Origin: Enoplolaimus lenunculus
Taxonomy: Eukaryota > Nematoda > Enoplea > Enoplida > Thoracostomopsidae
NCBI GenBank assembly: GCA_030248215.1
Contig: JASANG010001932.1
Coordinates: 1-64,000, forward strand
Direction of reading: 5' to 3'
DNA length: 64,000 bases
A program made the translations under genes and the position numbers. Of this stretch, positions 1 to 12,100 are shown piece by piece. Under the pieces are notes generated by a model. That model did not search any database, had not been told where the DNA came from, and worked only from the letters and a program-made list of their open reading frames with translations. Numbering within the stretch: position 1 is the stretch's first letter; each line of letters starts with the position of its first letter.

Positions 1-165
1 TACGAGAGTTCAAAAACTATAATTGATCAAATAGACAAATTGAACACCATCGGGAGGGTCCGAAGACTGAAACAGGAATCACTTGGAAGACTGAAACAGG
101 AATCACTTGAATTTTATAACCATCAGCGAAGTAATCAATTTGCGAATTGTTATTCCAATACCTAG
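1..165 (+). other. Open reading stretch at window edge, possibly an exon
   Basis: Frame 1 is open from the window edge to a stop at about 163-165. It contains a small tandem repeat in which the 8-residue unit RLKQESLG/E occurs twice, giving a charged, helix-prone peptide. It could be the upstream exon of the gene ending at 609, but no donor within it gives a phase that fits the acceptor at 244-245, so the link is unproven. It may equally be chance. Confidence 0.2.
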
Positions 166-245
166 CACACATAACTAAATATTAGGGCATGTGGGACAGA
201 GGGAGGGTCTGAAGTATGTTTTTAATTAACTTTTTTTCGTTGTAG

Positions 246-609
246 TTCATCTCTGGAGATGAATGGAACCGAGCTCATTGACAGTAGCGATTTCGAAAAC
301 GTTGACGAGGCGTTGTATTGGACCTTTAATCGAATGACTCAAGCCGTCATTTATACAACAGGCGACTTGCAGGCAGGCTACATAAAAATGGTAGTTGACC
401 GAGCGCACAAAAACATTGAGGTTCGAGAGTTCGGGGCTGCAGGTTTTCCATCTTTCAAATTCTTGGAAAAACATGTGGCTGCTACGTCATGTGAATGGCA
501 TATGTATATGCCTCCACGACAGAAGCATTTTTGCACGAAATACCGCTGTGAATTGATGAGCCACTTTATTCAGATGTACAACTGGCTTGTAGAACACGAT
601 TTGTATTGA
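246..609 (+). CDS. Terminal coding exon of an unidentified plus-strand gene
   Basis: A pyrimidine-rich tract and AG at 244-245 precede an open frame of about 120 codons that ends with TGA at 607-609. The frame enters with one leftover base, so earlier coding exons lie outside the window or are unrecognised. The peptide is rich in aromatic residues and Cys (for example DEALYWTFNRMTQ and CEWHMYMPPRQKHFC) and ends VEHDLY. I see no membrane segment and do not recognise the family. An ATG at 259 could be an internal start, but the strong acceptor just upstream argues for a 3' exon. It lies downstream of the last visible exon of the opposite-strand LRP2-like gene, so it is either a neighbour or sits inside an LRP2 intron. 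Confidence 0.5.
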
Positions 610-930
610 GTGGACTGTATGCGATATTGCTGACCGACTACCTCTTGAAAAATTATGATTTTGCTCGGGAACAATACAAACATTGAAATCATTTTTCGGA
701 ATCCAACACAATATTATAAATTAGAAAAGGTAACGTGTTTAATTTTCGGTCAATTTCAACCTATCCAAATATTTTAAATTAGTCAAACTTTAAGGTAACC
801 ATGATTTATTTAAGGTTGTTTTCAAACGATAAATGATTTCAATGTTTGCAGTGTTTTCTTTTTTTGTTTTTATGAAACATATTATATAATAATTGCGATT
901 TTTTCAATAAAACCATCAATTTGATGCTGA
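610..930 (+). other. Probable 3' UTR with polyadenylation signal
   Basis: AT-rich sequence after the stop at 609 contains a canonical AATAAA at 908-913, about 300 bases downstream. This is a plausible 3' UTR of the terminal exon at 246-609. The cleavage site itself cannot be placed. Confidence 0.4.
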
Positions 931-1094
931 AAAAATGAATGTTGCATACGTATTTCTTGATTCTGCTAGCCAGAATCATGTAATTGAGTGTTACATGTCC
1001 ACTTTTTTGATTTTGGGCTTACACCATATCGGGTGGGCCTTACGAAAATAATCGTACCTCGCCCGATTTACAACATAACAAAATCAGATTTTTT

Positions 1095-1640
1095 TCATGA
1101 CATATTATTCTCCGGAAACTAAAACATCACACACAGTGATACTTGAACAAATGGTTTGCGATGATAATCAGTGCTTTATTACTTATCTCCAATCCCAAGT
1201 AGCATCAAAAGAGGCCAAGTTCATAAATTTTAACTATAATGATTTGACGAAGAAGGTTAGGATAAACTGTACTGGGTGGGAAAATTGAAAACTTATCTAT
1301 TGCCCTACAACAAGTCCTGGGCTTTTCACAAAATAGCATTGAGGGGTCTGTCCAAGGAGAAAGAGCTGTTGATTTATGGTATTATAACAAGTTTTTCTTT
1401 CTTCAGTCCGATTTTATTGGAGACCAAATTTTAGAGGACAATTCTAAAAAATCGCTGTAATTCCGAACCAATACTTTTCTATGAACCTAAGATTATAAAA
1501 TTTTTGGATTGCAAACTTCTTTATTCTAACAAATTAAGACTGGAACTTCTAAACTCTTCTGGATGACCTGTACAGTATGGAAATGGTAATATTTCACTAG
1601 AACTAAAATTCGAGAAAAAAGATTTTAAAATTAGGTCACT
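1095..1640 (+). pseudogene. Degraded gene fossil, copy 1 (possibly virus-like element)
   Basis: Coding-like stretches here match those at 14280-14930 at protein level: both have a SPETKTS-type start block and a [15 protein letters not shown] block near the end. The repeated, dispersed occurrence suggests a protein from a mobile or virus-like element rather than a host gene. The family is not identified with confidence; a Polinton-type origin is only a guess. The copy is broken in several places and looks old. It stands alone, with no terminal repeats seen nearby. Confidence 0.4.
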
Positions 1641-1689
1641 GTGTTTGATGTTTTAGTTTCTGGAAAATATTCCAAAATTTTAAGCAATG

Positions 1690-2449
1690 TAAAGGTGCAT
1701 GTGAGATGAGGGTGGGCACCTTGCTGCATAAAATGCAAAAGAAAATTTACTCGCGAAAAATTATTACATTGTGAGCATTCACCGTAAGATTTTATAAGTG
1801 GCATGGTCCATTATTAACCTAGCGACCTATATTAGAAGCAATGTTATACAACTGTTGACGGTCAATTAAAAAGTTGTATGATAACGTTAGAAAGATTATA
1901 TTAATCATTAAAATTTAAGCTTTCTAATAGTATTCTACAAAGTTTTAATTGACCATACATCAGTTGCGTAACATAACTTCTAATATAGTTAGCTAAGTTA
2001 TCGGTAGACCATGTCACTTAATGAAAAAATGTTGAAAAAGTAAAGGTTCAATGTGGGATGGGGGTGGGCACCTTTCTGCATAAGATTCAGAAACAAATTT
2101 ACTTACAAAAATTATGGTATGGTGAGCACTCACCGTAAAATTTTATAAGTAGCATGGTCCATTATTAACCTAGCGACCTATATTAGAAGCAATTTTATAC
2201 AACTATTGTATGGTCAATTAAAAGGTTGTAGGATAACGCCAGAAAGATTATATTCATCGTTAAAATTTAAGCTTTCTAATAGTATTCTACGAAGTTTTAA
2301 TTGACCATACATCAGTTGTGTAACATAACTGCTAAAATAGTTAGCAAGGTTATCGGTGGACCATGTCACTTAATGAAAAAATATTGAAAAAGTAAAGGTG
2401 CAATTTGGGATGGGGGTGGGCACCTTTCTGCATAAGATGCAGAAATTGT
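1690..2449. repeat. Tandem array, about 352-bp unit, 2.2 copies
   Basis: Unit 1 spans 1690-2040, unit 2 2041-2392, and a partial third unit 2393-2449. Each starts with a TAAAGGTGCA-type word followed by a G-rich tract and GGGCACC. Inside each full unit is an imperfect inverted repeat: GGTCCATTATTAACCTAGCG near the start answers a block ending in ATCGGTAGACC near the end, so each unit can fold into a long hairpin. A G-rich echo (GGGATGGGGG) follows near 2480. No coding potential. Confidence 0.8.
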
Positions 2450-2849
2450 TGTGTGTTTGATAACAAACTGTTTAGGAGCATGTGGGATGGGGGAGTGCAC
2501 CAATACCTAAGCATTGCAAGTTAAAAAATTAACCTAAGGTTAGAATAGCTTAAGCACAATGTTTGTGAGCTTAGGAAAGCAAGGAAGCTTAGGTTGGTAA
2601 ACATGCTACCCCTCATCCCACAATTACTAAAAACGCTGGCGAATGGCAACAGTGGACGAGCAATTTTTTTCCAAAAGAAGTGACGAATGGGATTCAAACA
2701 TTTGTCGAATGGGATCGCGTAGTGTGGGTGTAAGAACCCTGATCGAGGTCCGAAGATTGTATTTATTATGTGAGTTGAACGGTGGGGGGTAGTTTTTTAA
2801 TTGTTACTTAGTTCTGGTCGCAGCTATTACAACTATTAGTCGTCAAGAA

Positions 2850-2892
2850 CCCCCCCCCCAGGGACAGTCACTTACGACTGTCCCTAGGGGGG
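2850..2892. repeat. Near-perfect GC-rich hairpin
   Basis: The arms GGGACAGTC (2861-2869) and GACTGTCCC (2876-2884) flank a 6-base loop, and the stem extends outward through a C-run on the left and a G-run on the right with one extra A. It sits about 37 bases beyond the donor of the exon at 2934-3108, inside the intron of the minus-strand gene. Confidence 0.7.
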
Positions 2893-2933
2893 TGTATACT
2901 ACTACGGTGAATTCTGTTCGTGATTGCACTTAC

Positions 2934-3108
2934 CACTCCTTTATCTGGTTGCGAAAAATATACCATTCCACCGTTGATATCGAGCGTGATGAACCCAAGC
3001 CTAGACAGACCAGTCGACACAATTGCACGCGGATTGCTACCGTCCAAATTAGCCCTCGCTACTTTACGACCTTGACCGCTGCCACCTTCATCTAACCAGA
3101 ACATCAAT
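2934..3108 (-). CDS. LRP2: LRP2-like exon: propeller 4, third piece (last visible exon)
   Basis: Acceptor TTTTAG, donor GTAAGTG at 2929-2933. Enters in phase 2 and leaves in phase 0. Encodes [11 protein letters not shown], a YWTD-type blade, then [11 protein letters not shown] and [11 protein letters not shown]. The propeller is incomplete, so more exons should follow to the left, but none is recognisable before the window edge. Confidence 0.8.
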
Positions 3109-6100
3109 CTAAAATACTTATAGCTACAACTGCAAAAGTTTCTTAGCTGAAGGCCAAACCACAACCCCAGAAGCGAGATACAGGACAAGCTTTTCTTGTT
3201 GGATACCATCTCAAACGCATAACAGTCCGTTCTAATCTACATACTCACCCTTTGACAGGATTAACAGCGATCGACACCGGCAGCACAACAGCAGCAGACG
3301 ATTCATCATTGCTAAGTAACACCGCACGATATGACGTATTGTTGCCTGTCGTTCGAGCGACTTCAATATTAGCAGACAACTTATTACCAATGTACAAATT
3401 GCGTCCAAGCCAATCAAACGCTAAGCAGTACGGATCTCCCGGGGTGACTGCGTCCAAAAATTGTTCTTTACGTTCACCGTCCAACGAAGTTCGATATATA
3501 CGCGCCTGTTAAATCAACAACACAGCTCCACATTTCGCCATAATATTTGTGCGGGTAGACACTAATGCAGTCTAAACACGCAGTTACAACAGGAAAGTGA
3601 CACAAAAAAAGAATCATGTCAATTCACTTGCCTACATCAGAGGGCTCCTTCAAGACGATATAACATACAGCTTTCTAGGCAAAACTGATGGTACAAAATT
3701 TTCATTCCATAAAAGAATTTTATATAGGGCGGACAACTGCGAAATTTATTACTCCACGAACTGTCAGTTAACACTACACGGCCCAAAACTTATGTACAAT
3801 GTGAGGTGAACAGTTGCCACTGCTTATTCAGACAACCAAATTATTCCAATTGCAAAATGGAAACCCGAAAAAATTAGGCCATGTTTTATTCAAAACATGC
3901 CTGACTTTGAGTTGCAATTTTATAAGATCTCAAAAGCCTTTCTGCGTTCGATTGCGCGATAGACACACACTTACTGTTGTTGTAACTTCGGTTTTAATAA
4001 ACTTTCCGGAAACCGGATGCTCTAAGTAGTAGATCAACCCCGCTGCTTCATCAAAATCAGCGTCGAATACGTTCGTTAGCCCAGCGAGCGGAAGCATTCC
4101 GCCACCGTCGAGTTCCGCTTTTTCCAAATCAAGCCCCATTACTTGAGACTTCTGAACAACCATCGCAAAACTATCTGTGCCTGAAAAATAAGCAGAACAC
4201 GGGTTTTTAGCTTTTCGATTCCACTAAACAGAATAGTTTCCGAAGTTAGCAAAATAATTTTCAAAATTTCACCAAGAGAGCAACCGCATTTAAAATAATT
4301 TTCATTACCGAATTACTAAGTGAATTTTCCGCTATTTCAATATCAAGTTTTGTGAAAACAGAATAGAAACATTTTATTAACGAAATTAAAGTAATTGCAA
4401 GGACACTCATGTCGAAATAACAATTTTTCAAAGACAAAGTTTTCAATATTTAAACGATTAGAAATAATAGGCCAGAAAACCGTAAAAATTGAAGTCTTGC
4501 ATCTTTGAATGCAGGAAGAGGAACCGAAACAGGAATTGAATTTTTGCAGGCAGCACCACCTTAAAACGTATTTTTCAGCATAACTTTATAGTATAAGATC
4601 CAAGGCGAGGTACCGTTAAACTACTTGTGTACTCTACGACACTACGTACAACATCCGTACCACAACCTACATTCAAGAGAAAAACTAACAGTTCTACGAT
4701 ATGAAAAGACTAATTATTAAAAACTTACGCAACACACAATTGCGTTTAGTAATATCCAACGCATAGCCAAGAGGACATTTGCACGAGAAGCCTTTCGGAT
4801 TCAATAGACAAATGTGACTACACGGCTGTTCAGAGCATGGATTTTTCTCTAAAAATATACCAATACGGCCAAATCAAAAGCTAACTACCGCTGACTAATC
4901 CATGGCAGCCATGGCCGAAATAATAAAGAGCCATGCAATGGAACAAGTTGACAAGAATTTTGGAAAGGGAGGATTAAAACACATGGACCCAATACCCTCT
5001 TACCGATCGATTTCTTCAACTTTTTTAAAGAAAGAGACAATACAGTATAACGCTTCATTCTCAGTATATTCGGGCATCCGACATTAATAATAGATCTTGT
5101 TAATATACATTCTCAACCACAAACTAAACGTCACAATTTAGCCAACGTTTTCACAGTTATTCAATCTGTCCTTGTACTGAAGTGCGCTTTCGCACCTGCT
5201 GCGGTTAATGCAGGAACCACAATAATTCACGTGCAGGGTGGATGCAAATTGAGACGCTATTCCAAGTAATTCATTCGCTCATCTTGTCAATTTCTAGTCA
5301 TTGAAGTTATTTAATCCACGTAGATTGGAATGAAATTTATGTTTAATGTACGTATGTAAGATTCGAATTGAAACATCCGAATGAAATATGATTTTCTAAA
5401 TAATATAATTCATAACAATTTCAATTGCTGACTACTCATCTAAAAGATGAAGTAAATTCCGTTTTATTTTATTTTTATACGTAGTCTGGAATTGAATTAA
5501 TTTTGAAACTTTGTTTTCCACCGTGTTTAAAATTAAAGTGTTAAAATTTAATTCATTTCGGACAATTGAAAATAGATTTATTTATTTTCAATCGATAAAT
5601 AATTTAATGACCTTTTTATTAAGTGATTGAAATTATTTAATCGACGTAGACTGGAATGAAATTAATGTTTAATGTACGTATGTAAGATTCGAATTGAAAC
5701 ATCCGAATGAAATATGATTTTCTAAATAATTAAAAAATTAACACATTTTCCATTCCAAACTACGTAATAAAAAGGTCATTAAATTATTTATCGATTGAAA
5801 ATAGATAAATCTATTTTCAATTGTCCGAAATGAATAAAATTTTAACACTTTAATTTTAAACACGGTGGAAAACAAAGTTTCAAAATTAATTCAATTCCAG
5901 ACTACGTATAAAAATAAAATAAAACGGAATTTACTTCATCCTTTAAATGAGTAGTCAGCAATTGAAATTATGAATTATATTTATTGCTTCAAGGAAAATA
6001 TAGCGGTGTTCAAAATATTCTGTTCCCAAATTAAAAAAATTTTACTATAAATTATGTGTGTAGTCTGGAATGGAATTGCACTTTTGGACACCTTGCACGT

Positions 6101-9100
6101 GAGTTATTGTGGCTCCTGAATAACAATGTTTGATAACTTAAAACAAAAATAGCCATACGTAATCAGGCACCGCGTAACCACGATTTTGCAAAGGGAGAAG
6201 GCGTTACGATTGATAGAAATTTCGGAAGACGTCTCGTGTGTTCCATACTAAAAAAGTTTCCAAAACCAATGAACAAAAACCACAAAGGAGGATCTATTTT
6301 TATCCCCTGCCCTAACACACATGACTACGTTGTAAAACGCAATCACATTTGAGAATATGGCCCATTGACTCACCTTTGGGTTGAAGCACTGGATGAACAG
6401 CTACCAATCCGAGCGCTTTTGAAAACGAATGAGTATTGTACCGTTGATCTGTTCCGTTTGAGTATTTCGGATACATTTGCACTTTTCTCAAGCGGCGATC
6501 TGTCCAATACATTATATCTTCGAATATTGCCAGCGCGTGTGGATGCAACACGTACTGCAATATGACAAATACAACGGATTTCTCAACACTCCAGCGCGTA
6601 TTTATTGGTAGAGGCTAAATATATCTGATTTGGCAATGAAAAAACAACAGAAAAACGAGTTTTATTCGTTTAATAGACGATGTAAAAACAAGAAAAACGA
6701 ATTGAAATTTTTTACAGAAATATTAAATATGTCAATTTTAGCAAATTACTTTCGTAACAGCGAGAAAACGACGCTGGTTATTTCCACGCCCCCCGTGCAA
6801 AACGCGTTAAATGTCATGAGTGCTAATTAAATTCGGCTTGAATATACAAGCTAAAGTCTACCTTTTCACTAGCGACCACTTGTTTACGTCCTACACCATC
6901 GTAGCCGACGAAGTCAATATAGTCCAACTTGCTATCAGCAAAATAAACACGTTTAGTGGGCAAATCTAGCGCTAAAGTGTTTGGCCAAAATATTTTATTT
7001 TTCACTATTACGCGTCGCTCGCTGCCATCCATGTTCGATCGCTCAATGTGCGGAAATTTGCCCCAATCCGACCAGAATAACAGTGCGATTCCTGAAAAAT
7101 ATATTTAATGTATGAAAAATATTATCTTTCAAACGCAAACTATTGTGTCAGTTCATTTTTTCGATCATGTTCGAACTCTAGTTTCTTTACACTTTCAATG
7201 ACGCCTTGATATGATTCCAAGCCTAGACACTTTACATAGGTAAATTTTCACATAAATCAAATAAACCAATTATTTTTAGAAATTTACAAAGACGTATATT
7301 TATCCCAGAAATGCATAACACAGTCTACATTTAGCATGGTTAAGTCCAGTCCATGTATTGCGCACTTAATTACCCAGCTATGACAATTACAGGAACCTTT
7401 ATCGGAATCCGGTATTTTTTGATATCTGGTTGGACTGCACACTTAATTACCCAGCTATGACAATTACAGGAACCTTTATCCGAATCCGGTATTTTTGATA
7501 TCTGGTTGGACCCTGCTACCAGGTGACTACACCCATTACCTCAAACGTACCGTTTCTCGGATCAACAGCGATGCCTCTAGGCTGCGAGACATTGACACTA
7601 ACCAAAATCGTTCGGTGATGCGGCGACGCGAGTGACGCGACTTCGATTGTGTTCAACGTAGAATCGACCCAATAAAGATTGCGGCCAACCCAGTCAAGCG
7701 CTATGCCTTCTGTCACATCCAAGCCGCTATTAATGAACTGAAAAGCAAAAAATATCAAGTTAATAAAATTCGGACTCGGTAAAAGCTAAATTTTCAATGC
7801 TGTCGTTCCTTACCACAAAACCATAAATCGAGTGAACCGTGCTTCTATAGAGTCAGTGTAGCAATCTAATTCAATGGTTGGAAAAGTTCACAAAAGTCCT
7901 CTAACTGAAGAACCTGCAAACAAAGCCAAACACTTCAGACTTATACGACAAAGTACACGATGGCAGGCAGTCATTTCTAATATCTTGAAGTTGTGTTCAA
8001 ACCTTTCTAGGAGCGGACAAAGATTTCTAAATCTGCAGTGCCTTTTGCCCCGCTTCGCAACGGCAAGCTGAGTTCGTGAAACGAACCTCAGTCTTTTCCG
8101 CCGATTCCAAATAAATACATGTTAGGGATGTACCGATTAAGCGGTATCAGCATCGCTACAGCAAAAAAATTTCCGATTCTTTGCCAATACGTTTTGCACA
8201 TAACAGTTAGTTGGAATGATATCAATTTCACTTCTTAGCTTGTATCAGTGTGTCTGACCAGTTAAACTGTTATGTCTTTTGCGTTTGTGTTTGAAAAAAT
8301 TAATCGAAATGAACTGTTCTCATACAATTATTATCGTTTATGGTGCTTAGGGTTTAAGTTTTGCATAATGATTTAACGTAGTATCCTATCTGTTCTTTAG
8401 GCATGGTGCAGTAAAGTTAGAATCGGCATCGGCATTGGTTCGACATTGGCATATTTTAAAAATAAGAATCGACATCGGTATCGGCAAAAGGCTTGGTATC
8501 GGCAATCAACTTTTTCAAACACAGCAGCAAGCGCCCGTATTAAGTTTACGCCCCGCCAGTAAGCGTAAACCTGAGCATAAGCATAACTGTTAACATTAGT
8601 GTACTATGTCTAAGTCTAGGCTTAAGCCTTCCAGTTGCCGAATCTCCCGTCTTCGTTTCTTATTGGACAGGCCACTATAATTAACATGGGGGGTAGACAA
8701 GAGAAATAAGACTTGCCGGTACCTATACGCCAGCAAACGAAATTGATACCATTTTCAACTCAGTGCTGCGAGCAAAAAGTATCGGTAAAAAATCGGCAAT
8801 TCTTTGCAATGCCGAAGCCGATGTCGATACTGATGCAAATTAATCGGCACACCCCTACATTTACATGCAACATACCACAGTTTTGTTAGTCCCGTTGACG
8901 GTAGCGTGATAAATCGCCTTATCACGAATGTCTGACCAGTAAATCCGATTGTCGACCGAATCCCAAGCCAGTGCCACTGCATTTTCCACCGACGACGCGA
9001 AACTTCGCCAGTTTTCCAGCCGCGCGTCCGACCAATAAATTCGGTTTCGGTTCGAGACGTACAGACGCATTTCGCGAGTTTCGTTCGTCACTTTGCATCC

Positions 9101-12100
9101 GCGTTTGTCCGGCTTCAACGTGTATCCGGGTGCACAACTGCACACGTATCCGCCTTTTTGATTAGTGCATAATTGTGAACACGACGCAGGATTATCACAT
9201 TCATTGATGTCTAAAACATAAAAGCAAATCTTTCAATTCCAACTATTAGCCAATATTGTTAAATGACATATATAGCATTTATCATTAGTGAGTAAGACGT
9301 CGTAACTTTTGAACCTGCGAGTAGTTATAACTCCCCATGGGGCCCAACGTAGGTGGCTGTCCCAAAAAGGGGTTATGAGGGTGACTAATAGTGAAAAACG
9401 CGCAGAATATTGTAAGCTTTAGGTTAGTCTTAGTTAACCGTAAGCAACTTAGTCGATGATCTTAATCATAAGCCTAAGCGTAATAGTTGATAGCAGGGTG
9501 CAACCGGAATTCCGGTTCCGGTTCCGGCATTTTTTCACCTTCCGGTTCCGGTAAATTTTTACCGGATTTAAAAATTCCGGTGTTAAAATTTGGCCGTTTT
9601 CTTAACTTTGCTAATTTTTAAGAATCTCTTTTGAAAACCACTTGTCCTCCGAATATAAGCCATTGATGGTGGATTTCACTTCAGTCGACGACGAAAGTCT
9701 AAAATACAACAAATAAAATAAATACCTATGTTCGACTAAGGTTATTTCACAAATAATAGAGCAAAAAATAAGATTAAAATGAAATTTTTGGTGAAATGCA
9801 TATTTCACTTTCCGGTTCCGTTTCCGGTTCCGGTAAAATTTTCAAATTCCGGTTCCGGTTCCGGTAAATTGTAATTCCGGTTGCACCCTGGTTGATAGGT
9901 ATAAAAAAATTCAAGAATGAACAAGGTAGCAACTAATGTTAAGTTCAAGTATAGTCTAAGCCTATTTGAACTCAATGCTAGATACTGCAAGCTTAAAGCT
10001 TAGTCTTATTTTGGTTTACGCCTAGGCTCATATCCTCAAAAGCGTACTGCCCCTATTACAAGTTAGCGATAGGTTTTCTTAACTGACGAACTTCTGCAAC
10101 TGTTGATCGTAAAATTGGTAGAGATATACGCCTAATGGTGATAGGTGCTATAACACGGACCTTAGTTTTAAATTATAGAAAGACCTGCATTGGTGTAATC
10201 TTAGCTTATGCCTTGCCCTAATAGTTTAATATTTGGTATAACTTGCCTTAATCAAAGCCTTTACGCTAATTCAATTTCTCTGCAAATTCAAATTTGTTAT
10301 CTATTTAAAAGGTTTCTAAATTTATCTATTTTTAATTCTAATAATATTAGTTTGAAAGTAAAGATTACTGACGCAGTCTTTTACGAGCCATTTTCTTGTT
10401 TGCTTACCTTATCTAAAACTAACAAACGCTTTATTTCGGCTTATTTTTGACGCAGTTACGTGAATTTTTATGACGTTGCTAAAATTGTTCGCAAGTTTGA
10501 TTTAAAGTTAACGAACTGATACGCAGCGTTTGTGTTTAACGTTTTATTTTCAAAATGGTCTTCAAAATTTAGTTTGAGTTTCTCTTGATGAATATAGGAT
10601 ATGGTTGTAACTGTGCCTGATTTTCAAATGTATGCAGCACCTATTACCAGGGTGACACCGAGTTCTAGATTTGTCCAATCCGAATCCATTGCTAATTTAT
10701 CCAATCCAAATCTTGAATTTTTTAAATTTCCGATATTATTCTAGAAAATCTATATTTTTTGCAAACGCTATCACTTGCTCAAACCTAAGATATTGATTTA
10801 TATAACAAGTTACATATTTTTAAATAGGGACTAGTACGCTTGAAATTTCGTGTCATCTGTTATGCTGTATATACTTTAACGCTTTAATTTTGTTTTAGTG
10901 ATCGCAGCGTAAACAATATTCTGATTCGAATTGGAATTTCAATTATTGAAATCAATTTCCGATTACGAGCCGTAATTTTTAAAACTTTCTATTCTGTATT
11001 ACATTTATGCGAGAAATTTGTGCTTACATGTGCATATGGCTCTATCGACTCTGAAAATTTCCAGTTTCTATTTCCATTGCGATTCCTGTTTAGTGGTGTA
11101 ACTTGTTTCTGCTTAAATTTTACATGACTTTTGTATACTTCGCATATTGTTCTAGCTTAGGCTTCAAGCAAAAAATATATGGTGTCACGTTCATCAGATT
11201 ATTCTGTTACGCTACTGGAACACGAATGCCAACACCTGCTGTTATCGAATTTGAAACAGACGTGGTGTCACGTTCATGTAAGTAATTATGTTGAATTTTG
11301 TTGTATGCAGCGCGCTTTCTATTCAAGACGTGTCAGACTGGAACACTATGTCGAATCTTATTTTGGAAATATACCTATTCCGATACCGCTGGCGATTCCA
11401 ATTTTAATACATGATGCTTAAAGAACAGATAGTATACTGCCTTACATCGAACGATAATAATTTTATGAGAATGTTCATTTTAATCATTTTTTTCAAACAC
11501 AAAACGCAAGAGAGATATTAATTTCCTTGATTAGGTGCTCCGATATACGTCAACAAGTGAAACTGATAGCATTCCAATTCGCTGGTATGTACAAAAAGTA
11601 TCGGCAAAAAATCCCGTAATCTCTTGCAGTATCGATTATTGCCGAAGCCAATTAATTGAGATATTCCTGCTTCTGCTTGTTATTAAGCACATAGTTGCCA
11701 GTGTTTAACGGACACCGGGAAATTCTGGAGTCGAATAATAATCAAGTGCAACTTTCAACGAAATGTTATACTTACTGACACTAATTTAGTGCTAATGTTA
11801 TAAGTTTGTATCTGCAAGTGAACTAGTATTAATTGAGCTTCTCGAAGCACTTATACTTATCATGTCGAACTACTTATCATGTCGAACAAAATTTGTAACC
11901 AAATAATGCGACGCTGATCAAAAATAATAGTATTATATGAAGCTATGCGACATTTTTCAGCAATAAATATCGGCAACAAAGAAACCAGAAACGAATATAT
12001 GATTGAATCCTAGCAGTTGCATGATGTGACCATACTGGGTTTGTGTTGTATGCTGAATTTGGAAATGGATTAACTATTTTTATTTCACAATTATTAGATG

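Noticed and set aside
247-474. Minus-strand frame opposite the terminal exon
   Set aside because: Shadow of the plus-strand exon; no LDLa, EGF or YWTD motif and no splice sites in that orientation.
5211-6118. Calling the nested palindromic element a hAT insertion with target duplication
   Set aside because: Flanks GGTTAATG and AATAACAA do not match, so the class is left open.
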